DNA of 64,000 nt, taken from the NCBI RefSeq assembly GCF_031432315.1, contig NZ_JAVKGO010000011.1, forward strand, positions 8,762 to 72,761. Direction: 5' to 3'. The translations under genes were made by a program, and so were the position numbers. Within the stretch, counting starts at the first letter, position 1, and the number at the start of each line of letters is the position of its first letter. The DNA comes from Serpentinicella sp031432315 (GTDB taxonomy: Bacteria; Bacillota; Clostridia; Peptostreptococcales; Natronincolaceae). Positions 51,456 to 59,771 of this stretch are shown here, in pieces. The notes below the pieces were generated by a model that saw only the letters and a list, made by a program, of their open reading frames with translations, did not search any database and was not told the DNA's origin.

Positions 51456-51713
51456 TTGAAGAAGAAAAAATCAAAAATGAGTAGCTTTGATAAAAGAATG
51501 TTAAAATCAATGGGGATATCTATTGTTATTTGTATGGTATCTGTTCTTTTATTTTCATTTATACCAAATGCATTATTTGATTATGATAGCGTTGAGGCAT
51601 CTTACCATTTAACAACACATATATTACTATTTGCTGCTATTGCGACTATGATATTTTGTACTTACACAATTGTTGAAGTTATTAAAAATAACGGAGCTAA
51701 CAATCAACAGTAA
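51456..51713 (+). CDS. 85-residue two-segment membrane protein
   Basis: Start TTG at 51456 behind aaagagggg. A Lys/Ser-rich head (MKKKKSKMSSFDKRMLK) precedes two hydrophobic segments (about 20-42 and 52-76). It lies 15 bases behind the previous small gene and 41 before the prolyl-tRNA deacylase gene, so the four may be one transcript. The function is unknown. Confidence 0.65.
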   Translation: MKKKKSKMSSFDKRMLKSMGISIVICMVSVLLFSFIPNALFDYDSVEASYHLTTHILLFAAIATMIFCTYTIVEVIKNNGANNQQ

Positions 51714-51754
51714 TAAGAGCTTTCGTTATACAAGTAATCAAAAGGAGAAAAGAA

Positions 51755-52258
51755 ATGAGTAGTATGTCAGAGGAACAATCTGTTAAAGTTTATAATATAT
51801 TAGATCAACTAAATATCGATTATATAAAGTATGAACATCCTCCAGCTCACACAATGGAAATAATTAAGGAACTTAATATAGATACAGAGGAAATACATTG
51901 CAAAAATTTATTTTTACGAAATTCTAGTGGCAAAATTCACTACTTATTAATGGTGGAAGGATCAAAGCAACCTAATCTCAAACAATTAGCTAAGCAAATA
52001 GGCAGTACGCGGCTTAGCTTTGCATCAAAAGAGAGAATGGAAAAACACTTAGGATTAAAACCGGGAGCAGTATCTCCTTTAGGATTAATTAATGATGAAG
52101 AAAGAAAAGTCCAAGTGCTAATAGATAAGGACTTGATAGAAATTGAGAAAATAACTTTTCATCCAAATGTAAACACAGCCAGTGTAACCATGGATTATAA
52201 AGATTTTGAAAAATTTTTAGAATGGCGGGGAAACAAGTTAAGTATCGTAGAAATTTAA
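51755..52258 (+). CDS. Prolyl-tRNA deacylase-like editing protein (YbaK/ProX family)
   Basis: This 167-residue stand-alone editing domain hydrolyses mischarged aminoacyl-tRNA(Pro). It has the PrdX pattern: N-terminal YNILDQLNIDYIKYEHPPAHT, IHCKNLFLRN with the catalytic lysine (about 51), a QLAKQIGSTRLSFASKERM block and GLKPGAVSPLGLIND. Length fits the ProX/PrdX branch. The ribosome site is aaaggagaaa. A terminator follows. Confidence 0.92.
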   Translation: MSSMSEEQSVKVYNILDQLNIDYIKYEHPPAHTMEIIKELNIDTEEIHCKNLFLRNSSGKIHYLLMVEGSKQPNLKQLAKQIGSTRLSFASKERMEKHLGLKPGAVSPLGLINDEERKVQVLIDKDLIEIEKITFHPNVNTASVTMDYKDFEKFLEWRGNKLSIVEI

Positions 52259-52264
52259 TTAGAG

Positions 52265-52304
52265 AAAATGTCTAGAATAGCAAGCTATATTTTAGACATT
52301 TTTT
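52265..52304 (+). terminator. Terminator after the prolyl-tRNA deacylase gene
   Basis: AAAATGTCTA and TAGACATTTT pair around about 19 bases, followed by T residues. Confidence 0.85.
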
Positions 52305-52343
52305 CTTTATTAATTTTGAAAGTTATTGGTTTGAAATTAATGG

Positions 52344-52372
52344 TTTACAAAAAAAGGCAAAGCACATATAAT
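52344..52372 (+). promoter_or_regulatory. Sigma-A promoter of the cation efflux gene
   Basis: TTTACA (52344-52349), a 17-base spacer, then a perfect TATAAT (52367-52372), 65 bases before the ATG. Confidence 0.8.
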
Positions 52373-52436
52373 ACTTATACCTAATAAAATAATTTAAAAG
52401 ATATAATCGAATAATCTTTTAAAATGAGGAATTAAA

Positions 52437-53369
52437 ATGAATCTTAATAATAATGTAGAAAATGCACAATTAAATAAAGTATTAGTAGTAACCATTGTAA
52501 TTAATTTGATTTTAGTCGTTATTAAAGTTGGAATAGGGTACCTTGCAAATAGTAGGGCCTTACTTGCTGATGGGGTTCATTCTATATCTGATGTAATTAC
52601 ATCGATAGGTGTAATTGTAAGTTTGGTTTTATCAAAAAAACCAAGAGATGAAGAACACCAATATGGCCACGAAAAGATAGAAACAGTTATTACGTTTTTA
52701 CTATCCATTGTTCTTTTATACACTGGATTTAACATAGGGGTTAATTCCATAAGAACCGTTATGGCTACAGGTACAGCCAACATACCAGGCCAGCTTGCAG
52801 TTTTTGGAGCAATAATATCAGTTGCGCTTAAAGAATTGCAATATCAGTATGTCTATCGTGTAGGTAAAAGAATTGAAAGCAAAGCCCTAATGGCGGATGC
52901 TTGGCACCATAGGTCCGATGCGTTCTCATCTTTAGCCGCACTAATAGGTATTGTAGGGTCAAGGATGGGCGTAGATGTACTAGATGCTATCGCTGCGATA
53001 TTTGTGTCATTGATTGTTATAAAAATTGGATTTTCCATATTTAAGGATTGTTTTCAGCTACTTATTGATGTGTCAATTAACCTAGATAAACTAGAAGAAA
53101 TCAAAGAACTTCTCTTAAAGCATGAAGAGATAAAAAATATAAACGATATAAGAACCAGGAAGCATGGTTCAAAAGTTTTTATAGATTTAAAAGTGTGTGT
53201 TAGCTCCAAATTAAGTATATCGAAGGGACATCAGATTTCAGATGAGGTTGAACGAATTATTAGGTCTAAAGTAAAAAATGTAAAGGACATTGTTGTACAC
53301 CTTGATCCATGTTTTCATGAGAAAGAAATTAAAGAAACCTGTCATATTTCTGAATGTAAAGACATATAA
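52437..53369 (+). CDS. Cation diffusion facilitator (CDF) metal exporter
   Basis: This 310-residue protein has six membrane segments and a cytoplasmic C-terminal ferredoxin-like domain. The transport-site residues are in ALLADGVHSISDVITS (about 42-57) and ADAWHHRSDAFSS (about 153-165). The C-terminal domain contains a histidine-rich end (VVHLDPCFHEKEIKE) with extra Cys/His (CHISEC). CDF proteins export Zn2+, Fe2+ or Mn2+ in exchange for H+; the HHxxD site is frequent in the MamM/FieF-like group. A clear promoter lies upstream. Confidence 0.92.
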   Translation: MNLNNNVENAQLNKVLVVTIVINLILVVIKVGIGYLANSRALLADGVHSISDVITSIGVIVSLVLSKKPRDEEHQYGHEKIETVITFLLSIVLLYTGFNIGVNSIRTVMATGTANIPGQLAVFGAIISVALKELQYQYVYRVGKRIESKALMADAWHHRSDAFSSLAALIGIVGSRMGVDVLDAIAAIFVSLIVIKIGFSIFKDCFQLLIDVSINLDKLEEIKELLLKHEEIKNINDIRTRKHGSKVFIDLKVCVSSKLSISKGHQISDEVERIIRSKVKNVKDIVVHLDPCFHEKEIKETCHISECKDI

Positions 53370-53401
53370 TAATGTATTAAGGGTTAAGGGAGAGAAGAAG
53401 A

Positions 53402-53491
53402 ATGAAAATTGAATACAAGAGAAAGATACTAAAGTGGTCAGTGTTTTTTGGTGCACTCATTTTAGCTCTGGGAATGGGACGGTTTCTGTAA
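53402..53491 (+). CDS. 29-residue hydrophobic peptide
   Basis: ATG 53402 after a purine-rich ggagagaag site opens a frame of 29 codons: a basic head (KIEYKRKILKW) and a short hydrophobic stretch (SVFFGALILALGMGRF). The terminator stem begins inside its last codons, as in many real genes in this window. It could also be an unimportant frame within the CDF 3' region. Confidence 0.4.
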   Translation: MKIEYKRKILKWSVFFGALILALGMGRFL

Positions 53492-53511
53492 GGAAACCGT
53501 CTTTTCTATAT
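53478..53511 (+). terminator. Terminator of the CDF transcript
   Basis: GACGGTTTC-tgtaag-GAAACCGTC followed by TTTTCT. Confidence 0.9.
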
Positions 53512-53533
53512 AAGAAAGTCCTACGTAATCGAT

Positions 53534-54313
53534 TTACTCATTTAATTGATATTCATCATTGAAGAAAGTTTTATAACCAAGTTGCACAAATAAAATAACC
53601 GACAAAGACACACTACCAAGAATCCCTAACATAATTGCAATTTGATACTCAATAGCAGTAAGTGGGGAGACCCCAGATAAAATTTGTCCAGTCATCATGC
53701 CTGGTAGAAACACAATCCCCATACCAAGCATAGAATTAATTGTAGGTAAAATAGCTGAGTCAAAGGCATTGTTTACAATAGTTTTTGAAGCATCCTTAGG
53801 AGTTGCACCAAGCATTAACGCAGCTTCAACAAGATGTTTTTTTGATTGCATACCATCAATAAGTTGGTTAGTACCTAAGGCGATTCCGGTCATGGCATTT
53901 CCAATGATCATTCCACCTAGAGGAATGAAGTATCTGGGTTCATACCAGGGAGAAAGATTAATAACAATTAAAACAAAATAAACCAAGCTAACAAGGGTAC
54001 CTATAATCATAGAAAAACCAATTACATGCTTTAGTTTTTTTGTCATATCGTGCTTCACACGCTTATATATATTTTTAACTGCAAAAACTTGCATAAGCAT
54101 AAGCACAGCAATGGTTAATAAAGGATGTGGGTTTTCAAATAAATATACTAAAACATAACCTGTTAGAATAAGCTGTAATGTCATTCGGACTGTAGATAAT
54201 AAAATCTCTCGTTCTCTGTTTATCTTTTTAATTTTTACAATAGCCAGTAATAAGGCAACAAAAATGTATGCTGCAGCAACTTGCCAGATTTGCAATTCAA
54301 TAATACTATCCAC
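53534..54313 (-). CDS. fetB: FetB-like ABC permease (UPF0014)
   Basis: This 259-residue protein with seven or eight membrane segments matches the UPF0014/FetB family. Blocks are TVRMTLQLILTGYVL near the N-terminus, PLGGMIIGNAMTGIALG in the middle, and EAALMLGATPKDASKTIV followed by FLPGMMTGQILSG. With FetA it forms an exporter that lowers iron excess and oxidative stress in E. coli. Its start lies two bases after the fetA stop. The exported metal is inferred from the family. Confidence 0.9.
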   Translation of the reverse strand: MDSIIELQIWQVAAAYIFVALLLAIVKIKKINREREILLSTVRMTLQLILTGYVLVYLFENPHPLLTIAVLMLMQVFAVKNIYKRVKHDMTKKLKHVIGFSMIIGTLVSLVYFVLIVINLSPWYEPRYFIPLGGMIIGNAMTGIALGTNQLIDGMQSKKHLVEAALMLGATPKDASKTIVNNAFDSAILPTINSMLGMGIVFLPGMMTGQILSGVSPLTAIEYQIAIMLGILGSVSLSVILFVQLGYKTFFNDEYQLNE

Positions 54314-54315
54314 CT

Positions 54316-54954
54316 TTAAACCTCCTTATTACTAATAACTCGTCCATCATTAATTTCGATAATATAATTAGAAAAAGATTTAGCAATTTCTCTTGAGTGG
54401 GTTACCATTAAAAGAGATTTACCCTTTTCGATAATATAATTACATACATTATTAATAACCAACTGTTCTGAGTCATCGTCTAAAGCAGAGGATGGCTCAT
54501 CTAATAATAAAACATCAGGATCCATAAGAAGCACTCTCCCAAGAGCTAATCGTTGTTTTTCCCCACCTGATAAATTTTCAGCATCTTCAGTTAAATTTTT
54601 ATTTAAATAAATTAAGTTTAAAACTTCTTCTAATTTAGTATCGTCAGGAATATTTTTTTCTGAGAAAATAATACCAGCAATCAAATTTTCTTTAATGTTA
54701 CCGGGAAAAATTACAGGAGATTGAGAGAGCATAACAATATTGCGTCTATGTTCTAACGTATTTAACTTACTTAATTTATTATCTTTATAGAAAATATCTC
54801 CCGTAGATGGACTAATCATTTTATTTAATAATCGCATTAATGTAGTTTTGCCACTACCACTTTCCCCAACTAAACTAGTTATTTTATTTTCCGGGATAGA
54901 TAAATTCTCTATACTTAAAATATCTTTATATGTAACGTTTATAAGCTCAAACAT
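54316..54954 (-). CDS. fetA: FetA-like ABC ATP-binding protein
   Basis: This 212-residue ATPase has Walker A (GESGSGKTT, about 30-38), a signature LSGGEKQRLALGR (about 126-138), Walker B LLLDEPSSALDDD and the switch region LLMVTHSRE. Its short length and the adjacent UPF0014 permease identify the FetAB system. It is the first gene of the operon, with ribosome site gaaagggggaag upstream. Confidence 0.9.
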   Translation of the reverse strand: MFELINVTYKDILSIENLSIPENKITSLVGESGSGKTTLMRLLNKMISPSTGDIFYKDNKLSKLNTLEHRRNIVMLSQSPVIFPGNIKENLIAGIIFSEKNIPDDTKLEEVLNLIYLNKNLTEDAENLSGGEKQRLALGRVLLMDPDVLLLDEPSSALDDDSEQLVINNVCNYIIEKGKSLLMVTHSREIAKSFSNYIIEINDGRVISNKEV

Positions 54955-55002
54955 AAACTTCCCCCTTTCAGTTTAAATATCTTTTTAATAATATCTTAAT
55001 TT

Positions 55003-55042
55003 TAACAAAAAAACAAATAAAGCACCTAAGTGCCTTATTTGT
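55003..55042 (-). terminator. Terminator of the FMN-lipoprotein gene (minus strand)
   Basis: CAAATAAAGCAC-ctaa-GTGCCTTATTTG; read on the minus strand it is followed by a run of seven T. Confidence 0.85.
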
Positions 55043-55051
55043 GTAAAAATA

Positions 55052-55639
55052 TTAGTTATCATTATTGTCCATACCACCTGCATCATCCATATCATCATCC
55101 ATGTCAGCTGCAGCATCATCATCATCATCCATATCATCATCCATACCAGGATCCATCATATCCATATCTAAAGCTTCACTTGCTAATCTTGTAAAAGTTT
55201 CATGTGTGGTTGTAGCGCCAGTGATAACGTCTACATCTTCTACGTTTTGAGATTCTATTAAAGCTTGTTCATAGCCTGGAAATGCTTCTGTTGCATCTGT
55301 CTCAGCAACATCTCTCCATCTGTCATTATATTCTTCATCTTCAGATTTAGGGTCACCCTCTTCATTTAGCTCTTCATAATTAACTTCTGTAATCTGTCCA
55401 CCTTCTACCACAATTTCAATTTCAGCTTGCCAACCTCTATCAGTTGGTTCACCTTGAGCAGTGTAAGTACCATCTTCATACTGACCATCTCCTACTGGAT
55501 CTGTAATCGGATCGTCAGCAGGTGGTGTTTCAGTACCATCTGGTGGTGGTGTTTCCTCAGGTCTACATCCTACAGCTGAAAATATAACTAGAAATGCAAC
55601 TAAAAGCAATAGAAATAGTTTATTCTTTTTCAAAGTCAA
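55052..55639 (-). CDS. FMN-binding-domain lipoprotein with acidic tail, probably flavinylated
   Basis: This 195-residue protein has a lipoprotein signal ending at Cys25 (AVGC) and a Pro/Asp-rich linker. An FMN-bind domain follows (about 50-160: QYEDGTYTAQGEPTDRGWQ, IEIVVEGGQITEV). It contains D-V-I-T-G-A-T (residues 137-143), matching the ApbE flavinylation motif D-x-x-T/S-G-A-T/S. FMN would be attached covalently at the motif threonine (Thr143). The last 40 residues are almost only Asp, Met, Ala and Gly. Similar lipoproteins (PplA) carry electrons to external acceptors. It is monocistronic; no apbE is in the window. Confidence 0.82.
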   Translation of the reverse strand: MTLKKNKLFLLLLVAFLVIFSAVGCRPEETPPPDGTETPPADDPITDPVGDGQYEDGTYTAQGEPTDRGWQAEIEIVVEGGQITEVNYEELNEEGDPKSEDEEYNDRWRDVAETDATEAFPGYEQALIESQNVEDVDVITGATTTHETFTRLASEALDMDMMDPGMDDDMDDDDDAAADMDDDMDDAGGMDNNDN

Positions 55640-55927
55640 ATCACCTCATTCATTAGATTATATTTTAATGCTTTTATTTACTAATAGTGTGCGAAAAAAA
55701 TAAACTTATATACGTTTAATTAATAGTTATATTTTTGAAAAAAATGAGGTGAATAACATTTAAAAGAAGAAGTAATGTAAAAAGTTTGTGATATACATTT
55801 TTTAAAGTAATAACTGCAAATAAATTAAAGTAGATTACAAAGAATACGATTTATTTTTTTGCTGGTATTTTGTTAAAAAAATACAAAAACCAAGTAGAAA
55901 AATTAAAGGCAGTGAAGGCATAAATAG
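55640..55927. other. Intergenic region without a recognisable gene
   Basis: About 290 AT-rich bases hold the promoter of the minus-strand lipoprotein gene and, at the right, the end of the DUF2207 transcript. I see no open frame with a ribosome site, tRNA or riboswitch. Confidence 0.5.
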
Positions 55928-55957
55928 AAAAACAGACGGTATATAATACCGTCTGTC
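55928..55957 (-). terminator. Terminator of the LemA-DUF2207 operon (minus strand)
   Basis: ACAGACGGTAT-ata-ATACCGTCTGT is a near-perfect palindrome; the minus strand continues with TTTTTC. Confidence 0.85.
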
Positions 55958-55979
55958 TAAGTGAAAAGGCTGTAGTGTT

Positions 55980-57824
55980 TTAACGACCGCCACCACCGCC
56001 ACCGCCGCCGCCAAATCCGCCACCACCGGAAAATCCGCCACCGGATCCAGATCCGGAAGAAGCATGGCTTCGAGCCGCAGTAATAGAATTATTAATACTT
56101 GATGTTAAGCCTTGGAACCCTGTATGTGGTGAGTTTAAAGAAGCTCTAGAACCCACACTATAATAGTACCACCCATATCCAAATGAGCGATTACCATCTG
56201 TCAGATTTGGGAATACAACCTGTAGTTGTTTCATTACTTCTTTAGCTACACCTAAAGTAACGGCATAGACCATATAATGTTCCCAAATAACAAGAGATGG
56301 CAGTTCATGTCGTTCCATTTCAGAGAAGTGAAGTAAAAACTTTTTAAAAGCCATCCAACGGACATAATCTTCCTCGCCTTTAGGGGAGCGGCGATGAATC
56401 GTGATACCAACAATTAAGACTATAACTCCAGATGCAATTAAAGCAATGCCCATAATAGGAACGATACCTGTAATTAAAGCAGTAATACCCAAAATGCCAA
56501 GTATAATTCCCGTTATAGTTCCAATTGCAATTCCAGTTGTATTACTTTGGTCAAAAAACCTATGTTTTTTTCCAATTAGGCTAAGATCTTCAATCCATTT
56601 AGACCAAAATTTTTGGAATTTCTCGGGTTTTTTCTTTGCAAACTTTTCGATTTCTTTAAAAGTAATTTCCTTCTCATTTGTAGAAATTTTTTCAAATAAA
56701 AATTCTAATATCTTTCTTTCATGTTTTAATAAACCATCCTCTTTTTCTAATCTTGTTACTTTGTAATCCGTTTCATCTTTAGCAGATAAGATTCCTTTTT
56801 TTGTATAATCATATTCATCTAAGCGTATGTACCCTCGATATGCTAGATCGATGATTGTAGCAGTAAAATCATCTTCATTCGGGGTTCCTTTCCTAATTAA
56901 AATTCCCAATTCTGCCGGGGAATAATTAGCAGGTAGTTCACGATAGTAGTCTCCATCAAAGGTAGTGGGGTAAGGTTTAGCATATCGTTTTCTTAGGAAT
57001 ATTGAAAGGATAATTGATAAAACAAAAACAATTGCTGCAAATAGAATGTCTAATTTTCCAAGGGTACGAAGTCGATTGGCTCTATTTGCTAAGCGTTCTT
57101 CTGTTTCAAGAATATCCGGAAGTGCAGTAAATCCTGTTTCTAAATGGGGAGCCATAACACTTGAAGGTGTAAAAGTCACTCTACCCTCTAAAAAAGTTTT
57201 TCTTGGTAGTCGGTCAATTTCCCAAATAACCTCTCGCTCATTTAATATGGTTACATTGCCATCTAATGGACCATGTCCCCAAGCCCGTAAATCTTTATCT
57301 AAAGACCCCTCGGGCAAGGTAAGATGAACCCTAACGTTACGCTGGGAATCTTCCCACTCATTACCAATGAATTGATAGGTTAATTCGGCGACATCATTGT
57401 GAACCTTAACTTCATTTTCAACAACATATTCAATGACAAAGGTTCGTTGTTCATTTTGCGCTTCTATACTCCAGTCGACATGTAAGCGATTAGGGTATTC
57501 TCTTATTAAATATGTACCCGGAGGACCGTAGTCATCACTAGGATTAAACTCATAGGGTTGGTTATTTTCTTTGACAACAACATCCCTTATTTCTACACCT
57601 GAGTCCATATTAATATCTTGGTAGAACCCATTATATTCTCCATCAAAATATATTGTTCGTTCTTCCTGTATGGCCATTGTACCATCGGTAAATACTTCTG
57701 CTATAATATTTACTTCTTGTATTTCTAGAGAACGGTCTGCATAAACAAGATCAGTAGAAAAACTAAAAAAGAAAATAAGTAGAAGTAGGGATACTCTATG
57801 TAAAAGCTTTTTATCTATATTCAT
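55980..57824 (-). CDS. DUF2207 membrane protein with poly-glycine tail
   Basis: This 614-residue protein has a signal peptide (1-29, cleaved near VYA) and an extracellular DUF2207 beta domain (about 30-235). A membrane segment follows (about 245-265), then a cytoplasmic part, two further membrane segments (about 425-470) and a second soluble part. It ends in a low-complexity Gly/Ser tail: FSGGGGFGGGGGGGGGR. DUF2207 proteins nearly always stand next to LemA, as here (12 bases apart), and are thought to act in the envelope. The precise role is unknown. The glycine tail and its G+C-rich DNA are normal for the family. Confidence 0.9.
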   Translation of the reverse strand: MNIDKKLLHRVSLLLLIFFFSFSTDLVYADRSLEIQEVNIIAEVFTDGTMAIQEERTIYFDGEYNGFYQDINMDSGVEIRDVVVKENNQPYEFNPSDDYGPPGTYLIREYPNRLHVDWSIEAQNEQRTFVIEYVVENEVKVHNDVAELTYQFIGNEWEDSQRNVRVHLTLPEGSLDKDLRAWGHGPLDGNVTILNEREVIWEIDRLPRKTFLEGRVTFTPSSVMAPHLETGFTALPDILETEERLANRANRLRTLGKLDILFAAIVFVLSIILSIFLRKRYAKPYPTTFDGDYYRELPANYSPAELGILIRKGTPNEDDFTATIIDLAYRGYIRLDEYDYTKKGILSAKDETDYKVTRLEKEDGLLKHERKILEFLFEKISTNEKEITFKEIEKFAKKKPEKFQKFWSKWIEDLSLIGKKHRFFDQSNTTGIAIGTITGIILGILGITALITGIVPIMGIALIASGVIVLIVGITIHRRSPKGEEDYVRWMAFKKFLLHFSEMERHELPSLVIWEHYMVYAVTLGVAKEVMKQLQVVFPNLTDGNRSFGYGWYYYSVGSRASLNSPHTGFQGLTSSINNSITAARSHASSGSGSGGGFSGGGGFGGGGGGGGGR

Positions 57825-57835
57825 AAAAATCCCCC

Positions 57836-58399
57836 TTAGTCAAAATCAAAATCAACTTTTACAGTGTTTCGCGCTTCTTTTTCACCATCTAAGTTAAAGT
57901 AGTCCATTTTATTAAAATTAAACATACCGGCAATTATGTTATTTGGGAAAACTTTAATTTTCACATTAAACTTTTGTACAGTATCATTATAAAACTGTCT
58001 AGAAAAAGCAATCTTGCTCTCCGTGTTCGTTAACTCTTCTTGAAGCTGCTTAAAATTAGCGTCTGCTTTTAATTCAGGATAGTTTTCCGCTACAGCAAAT
58101 AGGGTTTTTAAAGTACCGGTTAGCTGACTTTCTGCTTCGGATTGTTCTGCGATAGATTGAGCATTCATCGCTTGGGAACGAGCCTTTGTTATATCTTCAA
58201 AGGTACCTCTCTCATGTTTTGCATAGCCCTTAACCGTGTTAACTAGGTTAGGGATCAAATCATAACGACGCTTTAATTGTACATCAACCTGAGCCCAGGC
58301 ATTTTTAACCCTTTCTCTAAGTTTAACAAAACCATTATACGCACTTATAAACCAAAGAACGATTAAAACAATTACAGCAATGGCAATAAAAAATGGCAT
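57836..58399 (-). CDS. LemA-family protein
   Basis: This 187-residue protein has one N-terminal membrane segment (residues 3-20) and then the LemA helical domain: FVKLRERVKNAWAQVDVQLK, RRYDLIPNLVNTVKGYAKHE, and FSRQFYNDTVQKFNVKI near the end. LemA proteins are surface-exposed helical bundles of uncertain role. It precedes and is probably co-transcribed with the DUF2207 gene; the pair recurs in many Firmicutes. The ribosome site is aagggaggaataaaa. Confidence 0.94.
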   Translation of the reverse strand: MPFFIAIAVIVLIVLWFISAYNGFVKLRERVKNAWAQVDVQLKRRYDLIPNLVNTVKGYAKHERGTFEDITKARSQAMNAQSIAEQSEAESQLTGTLKTLFAVAENYPELKADANFKQLQEELTNTESKIAFSRQFYNDTVQKFNVKIKVFPNNIIAGMFNFNKMDYFNLDGEKEARNTVKVDFDFD

Positions 58400-58573
58400 T
58401 TTTATTCCTCCCTTTATAAATAGTAAACAACTTTATCGTAAAAGCTTATGTTAGTAGATAAGCGTATATACACTATTAATTCTACCACATTATTCATATT
58501 TAGGAATAAAATAATAAAAGTGAATAAAATCAAGAGATATTTTTCAGAATAAGTAATAGGAGGTGATTATAAC

Positions 58574-59074
58574 ATGACAACTATTCAGCTAACACAAAAA
58601 GAGAGATTACTTTTAGAGGATCAGAAAAAACATGAAGAAATGTGTATAATAAAATATGATAATTATGCAAACGAAGCACAAGATCCTCAATTAAAACAAC
58701 TTTTTCTTAGTTTAAAGCAGCAGGAGCAAAACCACTATGACACAATCAATCAAATACTTGGTGGACAAGTACCAAACATGCAAAACCAACAACAAGGACA
58801 GCAGCAAAACCAACAAGGAATGCAAAACCAACAAAAAGGGCAACAGCAAACTCAAAATAGTGGATCTAACCTTACTAATGTAAGCGACGATATTTTATGT
58901 AACGACCTTTTAATGACAGAGAAGTATGTATCTAGTACATATGATACAACTATATTCGAATTTACAGATACAAATGTTAGAGAAGTGTTAAATCATATTC
59001 AAAAAGAAGAGCAACAACATGGAGAACAGATATTTAACTATATGCAAGCTAATGGCATGTATCAACCACAGTAG
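58574..59074 (+). CDS. CotF-like spore coat protein
   Basis: This 166-residue protein has two ferritin-like helical halves (LLLEDQKKHEEMCIIKYDNY, about 13-32; LLMTEKYVSSTYDTTIFEF, about 110-128) and EEQQHGEQIFNYMQ near the C-terminus. They are joined by a Gln/Asn/Gly-rich linker (about 68-100) of near-repeats such as NQQQGQQQNQQGMQNQQ. This is the CotF family of spore coat proteins. A strong aggaggtgat site precedes the ATG. The linker repeats may vary in number between strains. Confidence 0.9.
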   Translation: MTTIQLTQKERLLLEDQKKHEEMCIIKYDNYANEAQDPQLKQLFLSLKQQEQNHYDTINQILGGQVPNMQNQQQGQQQNQQGMQNQQKGQQQTQNSGSNLTNVSDDILCNDLLMTEKYVSSTYDTTIFEFTDTNVREVLNHIQKEEQQHGEQIFNYMQANGMYQPQ

Positions 59075-59101
59075 TAGTTACTGTCTAAAGGAATAGATAG
59101 C

Positions 59102-59146
59102 AAAAAAGACAAAGTAAATCTCTAAAGATTTATTTTGTCTTTTTGT
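59102..59146. terminator. Bidirectional terminator between cotF-like and the next gene
   Basis: AAAAAAGACAAA and TTTGTCTTTTT with inner AAATCT/AGATTT pairing; both flanks are A/T tracts. Confidence 0.85.
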
Positions 59147-59180
59147 ATAAAGTGCTAAATTAAGTTTTTTATATCATGCT

Positions 59181-59552
59181 TTATACTTCATATTTAAAAA
59201 TACCAATGGTTAAAAGAATTGCAGTTAAAACAAAAAGATATAATCCTGTCCCCGCTGTGTTCACAGTTTGACCAAATACTTCAACACTTTTTGAACCTAG
59301 ATAAAGAATACTTCCAACAACGGCAACGATGCTACAACTTAGTCCAATTTTTTTATTAATAGATTCTTCCTTTAATAATTTATAGACTGGATATATGTAA
59401 AGAATTAAAAATAGATATCCTTGTTGCTGAAAACCTGAAGCCGATAAAAATCCCACATCTGCCCATGTCATAAACATAGAAAGAACAGCAAGGCATGTAG
59501 AAATAAATATTAATTTTCCACCTAAGCCCCATGCTTTAAAATTGATTTTCAT
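59181..59552 (-). CDS. Small four-segment membrane protein of unknown function
   Basis: This 123-residue protein starts at 59552 behind gaaaggaggac; an upstream ATG at 59600 has no ribosome site. It has four hydrophobic segments (about 12-31, 38-55, 66-85, 100-118). The first loop contains MFMTWADVGFLSASGF, a pattern seen in small Firmicute membrane proteins of unknown role. It is monocistronic, convergent with the CotF-like gene. Confidence 0.7.
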   Translation of the reverse strand: MKINFKAWGLGGKLIFISTCLAVLSMFMTWADVGFLSASGFQQQGYLFLILYIYPVYKLLKEESINKKIGLSCSIVAVVGSILYLGSKSVEVFGQTVNTAGTGLYLFVLTAILLTIGIFKYEV

Positions 59553-59771
59553 AGTAGGTCCTCCTTTCAAAAGTAGTATAATACATCTATATGATACCAC
59601 AGTAGAGGTTACTAATGATTATTTAAATATTAGTATATTTTGGGAACGGATCATAGTTAATATAGTTTAAATTTAAAAACAGGGAAGTTTTGAGTTAATG
59701 TTTAGGATACTGCAAATACAGTCAATTCTGTTCACTTTTGGTCATTTAATATTAGACTTTACCTAAACTTA

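Noticed and set aside
53402..53491. Firm call of a 29-residue protein as a toxin
   Set aside because: The hydrophobic peptide and terminator suit a type I toxin, but no antisense RNA promoter is visible, so only a low-confidence gene is listed.
55835..56065. Short open frame on the minus strand across the glycine-tail end of the DUF2207 gene
   Set aside because: It is an alternate-frame product of the G/C-rich glycine codons and spans the terminator.
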